DNA of 64,000 bases, from the NCBI GenBank assembly GCA_037126765.1, contig JBBCBC010000024.1:19813554-19877553 (forward strand), written 5' to 3'. This DNA is from Stenogyne calaminthoides (Eukaryota > Streptophyta > Magnoliopsida > Lamiales > Lamiaceae). The notes beneath the pieces were generated by a model that had not been told where the DNA came from, made no database searches, and saw only the letters and a program-made list of their open reading frames with translations. Position 1 is the first letter of the stretch; each line of letters opens with the position of its first letter. Both the position numbers and the translations under genes were made by a program. Positions 33,702 through 45,050 of this stretch are shown here, in pieces.

Positions 33702-34491
33702 TGGTATCCACGTAATCCCGTCGTATGGACTTGCACAGATTTGCCAGCGTTGAATCTGAGACAAAATTTGCTAGGAAAATTCCTATTCTCGATTTCATGG
33801 AGAAATTAGGTTTTTTTGTAGTTTAATGAATCCCTAGGATTTCATACATATAGGGGAAGCCCAACTTAAAGATTAAGAAATCTTTTTTAGGAAGATTATT
33901 TCCTAATGTTGCTAATCATATCTCTTAGATATGATTTCCTTAAATATATTTTTCTACAATAATATTCCATATATTATTTTGGGATTCTTATTTAATTAAA
34001 TCTAATTTAATTAAACAGTAATAATAATTAATTCCAAATTGATATATTATTAAATAATTCTCCATAAATTAAATATTAAAATTAATTTAATACTTAATCA
34101 ACCAACTATAATCTATACAAGGGAATTACTTGTTGTGTGACCCAAAAACCCTCATATATCGAGCGATTAATCAAACTAACAGTCTTAATTGAACCCTAGA
34201 CAATAAACCAGACATTCTCAATATATGAGGTATGTCGCGAGAAACGTGCAACTACCTGTAACTATAACGGGGCTATTGCGATATCTTCCTTTCATTCACG
34301 AATACTCGATTAGTCTTGAACATGATGAAGTGTGTATTCAAATAACTTAATCATATTATCTCTAATCACTAACTGATCACTTATGTCACACTTGGCCACA
34401 AAGTCCAAGTTGACGTGCATTGACCAATGACTTTAATCCAATTATGATGAGAAGATGAGTATTCTCTCTAAATCCACTTTGAGGAATGAAT
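33702..34491 (-). repeat. TAR-1 5' LTR, piece 2
   Basis: It continues piece 1 (16525-16675) and matches TAR-2 LTRs through CCACTTTGAGGAATGAAT, where Sire-B enters. TSD of Sire-B should be TGAAT (34487-34491). The rest of this LTR lies beyond the right edge. Confidence 0.9.
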
Positions 34492-36233
34492 TGTTGGGAG
34501 ATGAATTTAATAAAGATTTTGATTAGATCCCAAAACCCCTGAGTATGATAGGTATCAGAACATTTAGATAGATAGGAATCATGTTTTCTATAGTTGATAG
34601 GATCAGGACTATCTGCGCCATGTATAGTCAGCAGATATAGATCAGGATAAATAGGGATACTTCAGAAGACCCTGAAGACTAGAAGATTCTGAAGACCGAA
34701 GACCCAGAAGACTGAAGATCCTGAAGACTGTTTTATGCTGACACAGAAGACCCTGAACAGTTATTTCTGAGTAAATAATGTTTTGTTCATTCTTAGTACA
34801 AACAAAGAGAATGTTATACATTCGTGGACATTAAGGAGCATATATGTTCAGTGTAGTTGACTTGAAAAGAGCCGTTCTGTTTGTCTCTGTTCAAAGGAAG
34901 ATTTCAACCAATGAAGAGGCAACAATAGCGTACTTTACTAACACTGAAAGCGACATATCTCTGATGAAATGTCAGGACTGATATTTTCCAGTTCACAAAA
35001 AGTGGTGATTAGCTAGCTTGGTTACTTGTTACCCAAACTATGCAAGGGAGTGTTCAAACCCTAATATAGCCGTTCATTACTAACCAAATAAGCAAACCCT
35101 TGATGCTATCTCTTCCAACGGATAGTTTTTCAAGAGTGACCTTGGTGAGTTGCCTATAAATCCAGTGACCTTCACCATTGCAAGGTCACGAGAAATCAAG
35201 CAACTCCAGAGCTCATTACTATTCAAGTTTACTTTGTGAAGCACTCGAAACTCTAAGAATTTCCCAAGTATTTCATCTTTGAAGAGAGCTCATTTACTAA
35301 GCCCAGATTCAAAACATATTCAAAGCTTAGTTAAAGATATCCTAGCCTTTTACCTTGTGTTTATTATAAAAGGATATCTCACCTTAGTTGGAAACCAACC
35401 AAAAACCCAAACCCTTTTGTTAGGTAGTTTGAGTGTGTAGTTGTTGGAGAGTGAAAGTTGTAAAGACTGAGTAAGCTGCAGGTGTTCAGCTTGAAAGCTC
35501 TAGAGAAGAAGTTAGTAAGCTGCTTGAGTTCAGTCTGAAAGTTTGTGTGTGTTGAGTTAGTAAGCTGCAGTATAGTTCAGCCTGAAAACTCTTAGAAGAA
35601 AGTTAGTAAGCTGCTAAGTTCAGTCTGAAAGCTTAAGGTAGTAGTAGTAGTGTGTTAAGGAATTTCTCTGAGGATCAGAGAGAGTGGACGTAGGAGCTTG
35701 AGTCTCTGAACCACTATAACCTGCTGAGTTGTTTGATTTCTGTTTGCATTTATACTGTTGCATATTTTTTTACTGAAAGCATACTCAGTTTTCTGATATT
35801 CAGTTGGAATCAATCACTGAAGTTGCATTAAGTTGATCACAGCCTTAACCACTATTTCACTGGGAAACAAGATTTTCAACAAAGTAAAACGAGTATAAAC
35901 TTAGGGCCTACATATTCCGCACTCTAGATAAGCTAGTATAGATAGTTGTCAAACTGATCAACTCACCTGAGTAGTCAGTAAGATCATTATCTACTCCAAG
36001 CTTATTTAGACTCTGTTTTAAAACTCAGATCAGTTGAGCTAATCTGAAGTCTCTGAAAGCCGCTTAGTGTTATTGTCTCAGTAGACTTTGACTCAGGGCA
36101 ATTTGTGCTTCTCAGGACTAATTTTCAGGACATCCTGACTCACTGATTATAATGTTGCTATAAAAGTTTAAAAATCACTATACACGTGTATTCCCCCATA
36201 CACGTGTAAGACTCGTTTACCCATGGACTAATA
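34492..36233 (+). repeat. Sire-B 5' LTR (1742 bp)
   Basis: TGTTGGGAGATG to GGACTAATA (usual end GGACCAACA, altered by two transitions). TATA (TATAAATC) near 35155; leader repeats AGTAAGCTGC/AGTTCAG at 35460-35640; AGTGG...CCACT at 35683-35715; intact hairpin at 36182-36207. Confidence 0.93.
36182..36207 (+). other. U5 hairpin of Sire-B
   Basis: ACACGTGTAT-TCCCCC-ATACACGTGT: perfect 10-bp arms and a six-base C-rich loop, 26 bp before the LTR end. Confidence 0.88.
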
Positions 36234-36235
36234 AG

Positions 36236-36247
36236 TGGTATCAGAGC
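36236..36247 (+). other. Sire-B primer-binding site
   Basis: TGGTATCAGAGC, two bases after the LTR end, complementary to initiator tRNA-Met. Confidence 0.94.
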
Positions 36248-36355
36248 AGTGGTTCATTTGACCACTTGCTTTGGTAGCCATAGTCTTATTTTATGAGAGA
36301 CTTTGGTGGTCTACTCAATAGATCTTCTGTTGATATCTTACAAGGCTCATTCATT

Positions 36356-38751
36356 ATACCTTCTAAGAAACTACCTATATTCTCTGTTGAGAACTATGAT
36401 CTATGGAGATTGAGAATGCAGGAACATCTGTACTCTAAACATGAAAGAATGTGGAGAGTTATGTCTCAAGGACCTTTTGAGCATAAGGTAATGAAAGTGA
36501 TGATCCAAGGGATGAATTTCCCAATTCTGATGATCATCTTACTCCTGAAGAGAGGAAGTTGGTTAATTTGGATTATATTGCTAAAGATACACTGTACAAC
36601 ACTATTGATGATGGTGTTATGGGAATGATTTCCCACTGTGAAACTGCCAAAAAAACTTGCTATAACGTGTCAGGGCACTGATCATATCAAAGAAAACAAA
36701 CTATTTGTGGCTATTGCCAAATTTGATGGTTTTAAAATGGAAGATGGTGAATCCATTCAAAGACTTGAGGTCAGATTCGCTAGCATTATGAATGATCTGA
36801 GTGCTCTTGTGAAAAGATATCCCAAAAGAGAAATTGCTCTGAAAATTCTTAGAAGACTGTCTAAGAAATGGGATATACATGCTGTGGTGATTGAGAACAC
36901 CAAAAATATTGCATATATGTCATATCAACAGGTTTTCTCTGAGTTGAAAGCATTTGAGTTTGTCAATGATAAGAAAACTAAGAAACCTGACAGCAAAGAT
37001 TACACTTCATCTAGCAAATATGTGGCTTTCAAAGCACAATGAAAAATCTGCAATGCTAAAGAACCTGAGATCTCATCTAACAAAATTCAGGGTGACAAAG
37101 ATAAGACAATTGCCCTGATGGCAAGAAGGTTTGAGAAAATGAACAACAGATTTGGCAAATACAAAAGGTATTATAAAGATACCAGGTAAGGAACAGTAAC
37201 AACTCAGAAGCTGAAGACAAGTCTACTGAGAAAAAGAAGGACCACAAAACTGAAGGATCTTCATCCAGAAAGAAGGACTACAAATCCAAAGAGGAAACTG
37301 GTCAGGATGATGACACCAACAGATGCTACAACTGCAAGAAGAAAGGTCACTTCCAGTATGACTGCCCTGAGTTGAGCTCCAAGGAAAGAAAGGAGAGGCA
37401 AGCCAAAAGAGACAAGAAGTATTCTAGCAAGAAGGCTAATGTTGCTGAAGAAGAACATTGTGAAGAAGGATCTAGCTCTTCAGAAGAAATGCTCTCAGAT
37501 AGTGATAGCGATGATGTCTGCCTTGTTGCTATTGAGGAGGTAAATTCTTTTATCTCTGTTGCTGCTCCTACACAAGCATGTGAGTTATCAAGTTCATCTG
37601 TAACCAGTAATTTTGACCTGATGGGTTCTTTTGAGAATCTGATGAAGGACTATTCTGTGTTACAAGAACTGTTCATTGAAACTCAAGAGCACAATGAAGA
37701 ACTGACTGCTGCGAATCTATAGTGGAAAAACTCTGATGTTGCTGAGATCACTTCTCAATTGATGGGAGTTACTGATGAACTAGATGTTCTGAAAGTATAA
37801 ATCACAGAAAAAGAGAAAGTGGTAGAGGCCCTGAAAGGAAAGTTAGAGAAATCCACTGAGGAAAATCAGCTTATCAGGACTGAGTTCAATGACCTCTTTG
37901 AGAAACATGAAACTCTAAATAAAAATGAGGATAGTTTGCGGAGAAAGTTAGCTCTATTGAATTATGCATCTCATGCAATAGATGATATTCAGAGTTATCA
38001 AAGACCTGCAATTATAAAGGCTGGATTGGGATATAATCCAGGGGGAGCCTCACATGATCTTCTGAATGCTGCTTCTATAAGTGGCACTAAGACTGTCTTT
38101 GTTAAATCGGCGGTTCGTACTAATCTTCTCATTGAAGAACAACCCCGTGTTTTAGACAAGGGTAAAGGACCTATGGTTTCAGGGAACCTGAAGGTTCAGG
38201 AAAGAAAGCCCAAACCTCAGGAAAAGGCTAGAAAACCTAAACACTCAGTAGGAAACCCTCAGGCCAGTACTTCGAAGCCTCAGGCTAAGAATACCATCCT
38301 GAAGAAATCTGCCCTGAACCATCAGAGGAATCTTCAGAAGAGAAACACTCAGCCGAGAAATTCTCAACTGAAGAAACCAAGTCCTCAGGTTACTGAAAGA
38401 TCCCAATTTCAGTACAGGCAACCTAAACCCCTCTTGCCTAAGGGTGAAGGTTTCCTGAACCCAAGTCAGCAGAGACATAGATCAGCTGCACAAAGCCAAA
38501 GCACTGGAACAAGAGGCCTGAAACCAAGAAGAACTCTAAGGCTCATGTTCATGCTAAGACTGGCACTCATACACAGGTACTACTACCAGGCATCTAAGGT
38601 GGTGAATGTGTATGTAGATATTTATGGAAGACAAATCAGCCACTCTAAAGTAATTAGAGTTGTGAGGCAGATTTGGGTTCCAAAAGGTACAGCTAACCTG
38701 GTAGGACCCTACACCAAATGGGTACCTAAGGCCAGATTTTGTTTCAGGTGA
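36356..38751 (+). pseudogene. gag: Sire-B gag and linker
   Basis: The family start codon is lost: ATA at 36356 precedes CCTTCTAAGAAA where other copies have ATG. Core block to 36628, frame change near 36490, then 36638-37042 (EVRFASIMNDLSALVKRYPKREIALK), ending at a TGA at 37040. The zinc knuckle CYNCKKKGHFQYDC at 37324-37365 has all ligands. The Ser/Asp and coiled-coil part ends at 37722 (TAG) and a TAA lies near 37797. The basic linker is open from 37819 to 38751. The TTTCAGGTGAAGG context at the end of the linker resembles a splice acceptor or a frame switch into pol. Confidence 0.88.
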
Positions 38752-41700
38752 AGGAGAAGGGCACTGAGCTGAATGAAGACAACATAGCCCTAATGAGTGG
38801 AACTGAAATGGCACCTGTTGCATGGTACTTGGACAGTGGATGCTCAAGACACATGACAGGATATAAGCACTTGCTCACTGACTATGTTGAATAGAAAGGC
38901 CCTCATATAACTTTTGGAGACAACTCCAAATGACAGACAGAAGGATATGGAACACTTAAAAGTTGATACTGTTCATATCCATGGTGTATCATATGTGTCT
39001 GGTTTAAAGCATAACTTGCTTTCTATCAGCCAATTCTGTGATAAAGGATTCAGTGTTGAATTCTCAAAGAACTTGTGCTATGTGAAAGATAATGTTTCAC
39101 AACAAGTATTACTGACTGGTACTAGAAAAGGAAATGTGTATCTTGCTGATTGGAGATCGACTCCTATGGATACATGTTTTGTGGCTAAGAAAGCTACTGA
39201 AACCAGTTGGTTATGGAACAAAAGACTGAATCACTTGAACTTCAAAACCCTGAATAAAGTTGCAAGATTAGCACTTGTGAGAGGGTTACCTAATGAAGTG
39301 TTCAGTAAGGATCATGTATGTGATGCTTGTCAGAAAGGCAAACAAATTAGAACATCATTCAAAAGCAAAGTAGAAGTTTCTACTGATAGAATACTTCAAT
39401 TGCTACATATGGATCTATTTGGTCAAGTAATATCTGTGAGCACAAATGGCAAAAAATATACATTGGTGGTAGTTGATGACTACTCTAGATACACATGGGT
39501 CATATTCTTACTCCGTAAGAAAGAGACTCAGACAAAACTGCCAGAATTACTGAAAAGACTCAGTAATGAAAAGAATCTGAGTGTGGTCAAAATCAGATCA
39601 GATAAAGGCACTGAGTTTATCAACCATATTATATCTGATTATTGTGCAGCAAATGGAATAACTCATGAAACAATAGCTGCAAGGACTCCACAACAGAATG
39701 GTGTTGCAAAAAGAAGAAATAGGACACTAAAAGAGTCTGCAAGGACAATGATTGCTGAAGCTGATATACCAAAGAGATTTTGGGCTAAAGCAGTCAACAC
39801 TGCATGCTACTCTCAGAACAGATCTATGTTAACAAAGAATCAAGGAAAAACTCCATATGAACTGTGGAATGAAAGGAAGCCACTTGTCTCTTTCTTTCGT
39901 GTGTTTGGTTGTAAGTGTTTCATATACAATAATGGTAAAGATCAATTGAAAACATTTGATAGCAAAGCTGATGAAGAAATATTTTTGGGATATTCTGAAG
40001 TCAGTAAAGCCTTCAGAGTTTACAACTGTAGGACTCTTATTGTGGAGGAAACACCTCATGTTGTATTTGATGAATCTACTTGTGTTCATAAGAAACAGGA
40101 AGATGAATCAGGAGACTTAACAAAGAGAATCACCAGACTTAGCCTGAAAAAGAATGCAAAATCATCATCTGAGCCTGAAAAGAAGAAGTCAATCACTTAC
40201 TATGAACGAAGTGAAACTGACTCAGAACAAGAAGAAACTCAGGATGAAAACCCTCAGGCTGGTGGGACTCAGGATGGTAATTCTCCACTGAAGGAAAGCC
40301 AACACACTAAAGCTGGCCCATCTGAACAAACCCCAGTTCAGACTCAGGTATGTAATGCCGATGAAGATGTGGTCACAGCTGAGGCAAACTCTGAATCTAT
40401 CAACCAAGGGGGAACAAATGTCACTGACAATGTTCTGAATGGAATTTCCCCTGAGGAAGATGATTCTCTTTCTCCTTTTCTGTTGTTCCCTGAGTTTAAT
40501 GAATTACCTGAACCTAACATTTCTGATGTTGAGGATACTACTGAAGGGGGAACATCCAGGAGAAAATGGTTAGATAGTCACCCTCCAAGTCAGATTGTAG
40601 GAGAACCTTTAGAAGGAGTTAAAACAAGAAGGTTCCATGGAGAAAGTGTTTTATTCTGCAGCTTCCTATCTAAGAAAGAACCTACTGAAATTGAAGAAGC
40701 TCTTCAAGATTCATTCTGGATTACTGCTATGCAAGAAGAACTGAATCAATTTTCAAGGAATGAAGTTTGGGAGTTAGTAGATAGACCTAAGAAGCACAAT
40801 GTGATTGGAACTAAATGGGTATTCAAGAATAAGAGAGATGAGAACAACATCATTGTAAGAAACAAGGCAAGACTAGTTACACAAGGTTATTCCCAAGAAG
40901 AAAGCTTGGATTATGATGAAACCTTTGCACTTGTTGCAAGACTAGAAGGCATCAGATTGTTTCTTGCATATGCTGCCCACATGAAGTTCTCAGTCTATCA
41001 AATGGATGTGAAAAGTGAATTTCTGAATGGTGTGCTTAAAGAAGAGGTTAATGTGGAACAACCTCCTGGCTTCTGTCAGAATGACCAAGTTTACAGGCTC
41101 AGGAAAGCCTTGTATGGTTTGAAGCAAGCACCCAGAGCATGGTATGATACCCTTTCTCAGTTTCTCACTGATCATGGTTTTACTAAAGGAACTGTTGATA
41201 GAACCTTGTTCAGGATAGAAGATGAGAAAGATATCTTACTAGTTCAGATTTATGTAGATGACATCATATTTGGATCTCCTAATCATCAGATGTGTGAGAA
41301 GTTTTCTACCCTGATGAAAGGAAAGTTTGAGATGTCAATGATGGGGGAGATGAATTTCTTTTAGGACTTCAAGTGAAATAATCTAAGGAAGGAATATTCT
41401 TCAATCAAGCAAAATACACCAGGGATCAGATTGCTAAATATGGTGTACAACATTGAAATGCAGTTAGGATTCCTATGAATACTAACTACAAGATGGATCC
41501 TGATCCTAAAGGCAAATCAGTTAACCACACTGATTATAGAGGGATCATTGGATCATTGCTATATCTCACAGCAAGTAGGCCTGACATCACTTTTGCTGTT
41601 GGGATATGTGAAAGATACCAAGCTAATCCTAAGCCTAATCACATGGAAGCTGCCAAAAAGATCCTGAGATATCTTAAAGGTACTTTGAATAGAGGATTAT

Positions 41701-42197
41701 GGTATCCAGCTGATGATAACCTTGAATTAACTGGTTATTCAGATGCTGATTATGGTGGTTGTAGAATTGACAGGAAGTCCACTTCAGGAACATGTTAATT
41801 TCTTGGAAGCAAACTGATATCTTGGTTCTCTAAGAAACAAACTTCAGTTGCAACTAGTACTACTGAAGCAGAATACATGACTGCAGGTAGCTGTTGTGCA
41901 TAGATTCTTTGGCTAAGGAAACAATTGAGGGATTACAAGATTATAGGCAATGAAGTACCTATATTTTGTGACAACAATAGTGCAATTGCTATTATAAAAA
42001 ATCTGGTATTGCACACCAGATGCAAACATGCTGATATCAGACATCATTCCATTAGAGACCATGTTGAGAAGAAAGATATCAGGATGGAGAAAATTCATAC
42101 TGATAAACAAAAAACTGATATTCTTACTAAACCTTTAGCTGAGTCAAGATTTCAGGAGATGTCAGTAGAATTAGGGATGTTAGATCCATGTGAGTAA
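38752..42197 (+). pseudogene. pol: Sire-B pol: protease, integrase, RT, RNase H
   Basis: Protease DSG in WYLDSGCSRHMTG (about 38824-38862), followed by TAG at 38892 and TGA at 38931 and a one-base frameshift near 38958. A frame open 38914-41364 (816 codons) covers the integrase zinc region (LWNKRLNH, first His replaced by Asn), catalytic Asp at 39412 and 39601, the position of the third catalytic residue (39709-39711), which is Lys instead of the usual Glu, and RT with MDVKSEFLNG and YVDD (41251-41262) intact. A one-base loss ends the frame at 41364. RNase H continues at 41475-41798 and 41925-42197 with stops near 41797 and 41902. RT looks chemically plausible; integrase does not. Confidence 0.9.
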
Positions 42198-42805
42198 AAT
42201 TCACTGAAGGGAGAAGTCCTTCAGATGTATGAAGTTATTCAGGAAGGAATAACTCAGGACAAAAATCTCTCAGGATGGAAACTGAGAACTCAGGACGATT
42301 TTTGTCACGGTCAGTATTTAGTAAGGTTTATGTATTCAATTAACCCTGAAACATATGTGACTCATGCATCTACTCACATGCATTTATTTCAGTCAGTAAT
42401 CATTTGAAATAAATGTCAAAAGGCCTGAACTTTAAGCGGGAATGTTTGAAAGAATCCCATTGGCTAGAATTTCGACAGAGAGCCAAAGGGTTGCCTTAAT
42501 TAGACTGAAACATCATTTTTTCACCCTAATTGCTGCTATTTTCTCTATTTATCTGATTATTTGCTATAAATAGCAAATAACCCCCGAGATTATTTTTAAT
42601 CTCAGATTAAATCTCAATCGTTCATTTCTTTATCCTTCAAAGATTTAATCTCAGCGTTTGATCTTCATTTCTCAGATCATATAAATACCCAAGTGTTTAC
42701 TCTTGATCAAAACACTTTACATTCTTTGCCTACTCAAAACATTCAAATGCTCAAAACCCTTAATCTTCATATCTTCAAAATTACATTTTCTCGAAATCTT
42801 CTACA
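42198..42805 (+). other. Sire-B spacer between pol and third ORF
   Basis: AT-rich and non-coding. ATTTATCTGATTATTTGCTATAAATAGC near 42548-42575 contains a TATAAATA-like box about 235 bp upstream of the third ORF start, a candidate internal promoter. No obvious splice acceptor. Confidence 0.45.
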
Positions 42806-43476
42806 ATGGAATTCCCTAGCTACGCTATGATTAAGGATCTTGCCGAAATGGAGAAACCATACTTTGAACATGTTGTGGCTATGATCGACAAAAAAAGCCA
42901 CTACGGTCAAAGAAGAATCCCTAAATATGGTTCGTCTGGCTCGTTTGGAGAGATTGGTGAGCAACACGCCAGATTTAGAGCTATCTCAAGAGGTGCTACA
43001 ATTTGTTGTCAACCTTCGCGAAGGAGAGCAAGGTATACTTGTTTCGCAACTAAGTTTTGGAACTTATGCGAAATCAAAAGCAGAGGTTGTATGCACTCAA
43101 GAGGTACGACTAACCCTTGATGATATTAATGATGTTTTTGAACTTAGCAATAGAGGGGAGGATCCTGCTGTGTATATGTCTAGTAAAGAACATGAGATTT
43201 TGGAAAGATTTTCGGAGTCTGAAGGCAGAATTGAAGGGGGCTCTGCATAAACGGTGCTTGAAACTAAAATACAGGGTATTGATTGATATTGTGGCCAAGT
43301 GCTTGATGAGCACTTCTGGGAGTTTGGAGCAAGTGAGCCGGAACAAGTTAAGGCTCATGGCCGCAATCGAAGATTCTCCATCTGTCGAGTTTAATTGGTT
43401 AAAATTTCTGGCGGACTGCATTTTGCACCAGAACCAGAAACTGAATTACGCAAAATGAGCATTTACTAAGAATGGG
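42806..43476 (+). pseudogene. Sire-B envelope-like ORF, N-terminal part
   Basis: Starts MEFPSYAMIKDLAEMEK at 42806. The frame then shifts near 42920 (continuing at 42927-43250) and again near 43230 (43117-43458 frame). The blocks ELSNRGEDPAVYM, LKYRVLIDIVAKCLMS and LRLMAAIEDSPSVEFNWLKF match Sire-D. TAR-2 interrupts at 43477; the frame continues at 60451. The product is unknown; it resembles accessory ORFs of plant retrotransposons more than any fusion glycoprotein. Confidence 0.75.
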
Positions 43477-45050
43477 TGTTGGAATTTAGAGGCACGTAAG
43501 CACGTAATACATGCGCAGTGGAAATAAACAGTTCACCAACAACGAACAATTAATTGCATAATTAAATACCGTAAACGTAAAAAGAATTCTTACAGCAATT
43601 CGTACATGGATTCCTCAATTATGGTATCCACGTAACAGTCGTTTACTAATCTGCACAGATCTGCCAGCGTTCAATCCCCGAGATGAATTTGCTAGGAAAA
43701 TCCAAACTCTAGATTTTATGGAGAAAATATGAAGTGATGCCCTTTGTGAATTCCTAAGAGCTTGTATATATAGGGAGACTTGGCTTATTTACCAAGCTAG
43801 CCCAATTAGGGAAACAAAATCCATAATCTTGAAATAAATTAATTCATTTTAATTTAATTCCCTAAATATAAATCTCTATGGATTTAAATGCCTTATATGA
43901 AAATCTCTACGATTTATTTCCATATACATTAAATCCTACAATTATATTTCAGATATAATTATTGGGAATTCTTATTTAATTAAATCCAATTTAATTAAAT
44001 ATTAATAATAATTAATTCCAAATTAATCTATTATTAATTACTTCTCCATAAATTAAATATTAAATCCAATTTAACATTTAATCAACCAACTATAATTAGT
44101 AAACAACCATTACTTGTTGTGTGACCCATAGGCCCTCATATATCGAGCGATTAGTCAAACTAACGGTTTTAATATATGAGGTATGTTGTGAGGAAATGTG
44201 CAACTACCTGTAAATTAAACATGGGCTATTACGATTTCCTCCTTTCATTCGCGAATACTCGATTAAGTCTTGAACATGATGAAGTGTCTATTCAAATAAC
44301 TTAATCAATTTATCTCCAATCACTAATTGATCATGTATGTCACACTTAGCCACAAATTCTAAGTTGACGTGCATCGGCCGATGACTTTGATCCAATTATG
44401 ATGAGAAGATGAGTATTCTCTCTAAATCCACTTTGAGGAATGAATCCTTTTCTTGGCTCAACTACCACACACATGCACTTCGTGATGAACCCAATCCAAG
44501 CCATATCTACCCATAGATGGGTGCAAGCGTCGGTCATGGTCAAAGTTCATCATCCCACACATGTCGTGCGTATTGACCTCAAGTCAAAGGAGTATCGCAT
44601 CGCTCCCACTAACCAAGACACCCGTAGACACATATAGTGGAACTACATCAAACGGTTTCTCGGATGGGTATACCAATACCCTCTAAGGTATTTGTGCATC
44701 CATCATGAGATACCTAGTATCTAGTAGTAAGTTAGATCTTACTACACTCGCTAAGAGTATGATGCAGATCGCACACCAATCTCCATTGCATCATCAATAT
44801 CCCATTCTTGATGATCCTTGATCGGGGCTATTTGAGAATCATGCTTAAGTCATCTAAGTTCTCACAACCTCAATGACAACAAATGACTCATGGGAACACT
44901 TGTACGAATAAATGCAAACAATCAAACATAATATTCAAACAAGTGTATTGCCATACATTAATATTAAATGAACTATGATATTAAATAAACTGAATATCAT
45001 CGAGTATTATGTCCTTACAATAGATTGTCTCTAGGACACTAACACTAACA
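43477..45050 (-). repeat. TAR-2 3' LTR (1574 bp)
   Basis: TGTTGGAATTTAG...CACTAACACTAACA. A minus TATA (TATATATA) lies at 43772-43765. In the plus strand, 45051-45061 ATCTCCCACTT is the complement of the polypurine tract AAGTGGGAGAT. Confidence 0.94.

Larger units (their letters stand above)
11865..34491 (-). mobile_element. TAR-1: TAR/Tork-type copia deletion derivative, outermost nest
   Basis: A minus-strand element with its 3' LTR at 11865-14648, leader at 14649-16524 (with PBS) and 5' LTR starting at 16525. That LTR is interrupted by Sire-D after 16675, resumes at 33702 and is interrupted again by Sire-B at 34492; its end lies beyond the window. By comparison with TAR-2, all of gag and pol is missing, together with the outermost roughly 130 bp of the 3' LTR. 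The join is near 14648, where LTR text switches directly to leader text. It could only have moved with help before the deletion. It now acts as a landing site for later insertions. Confidence 0.88.
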
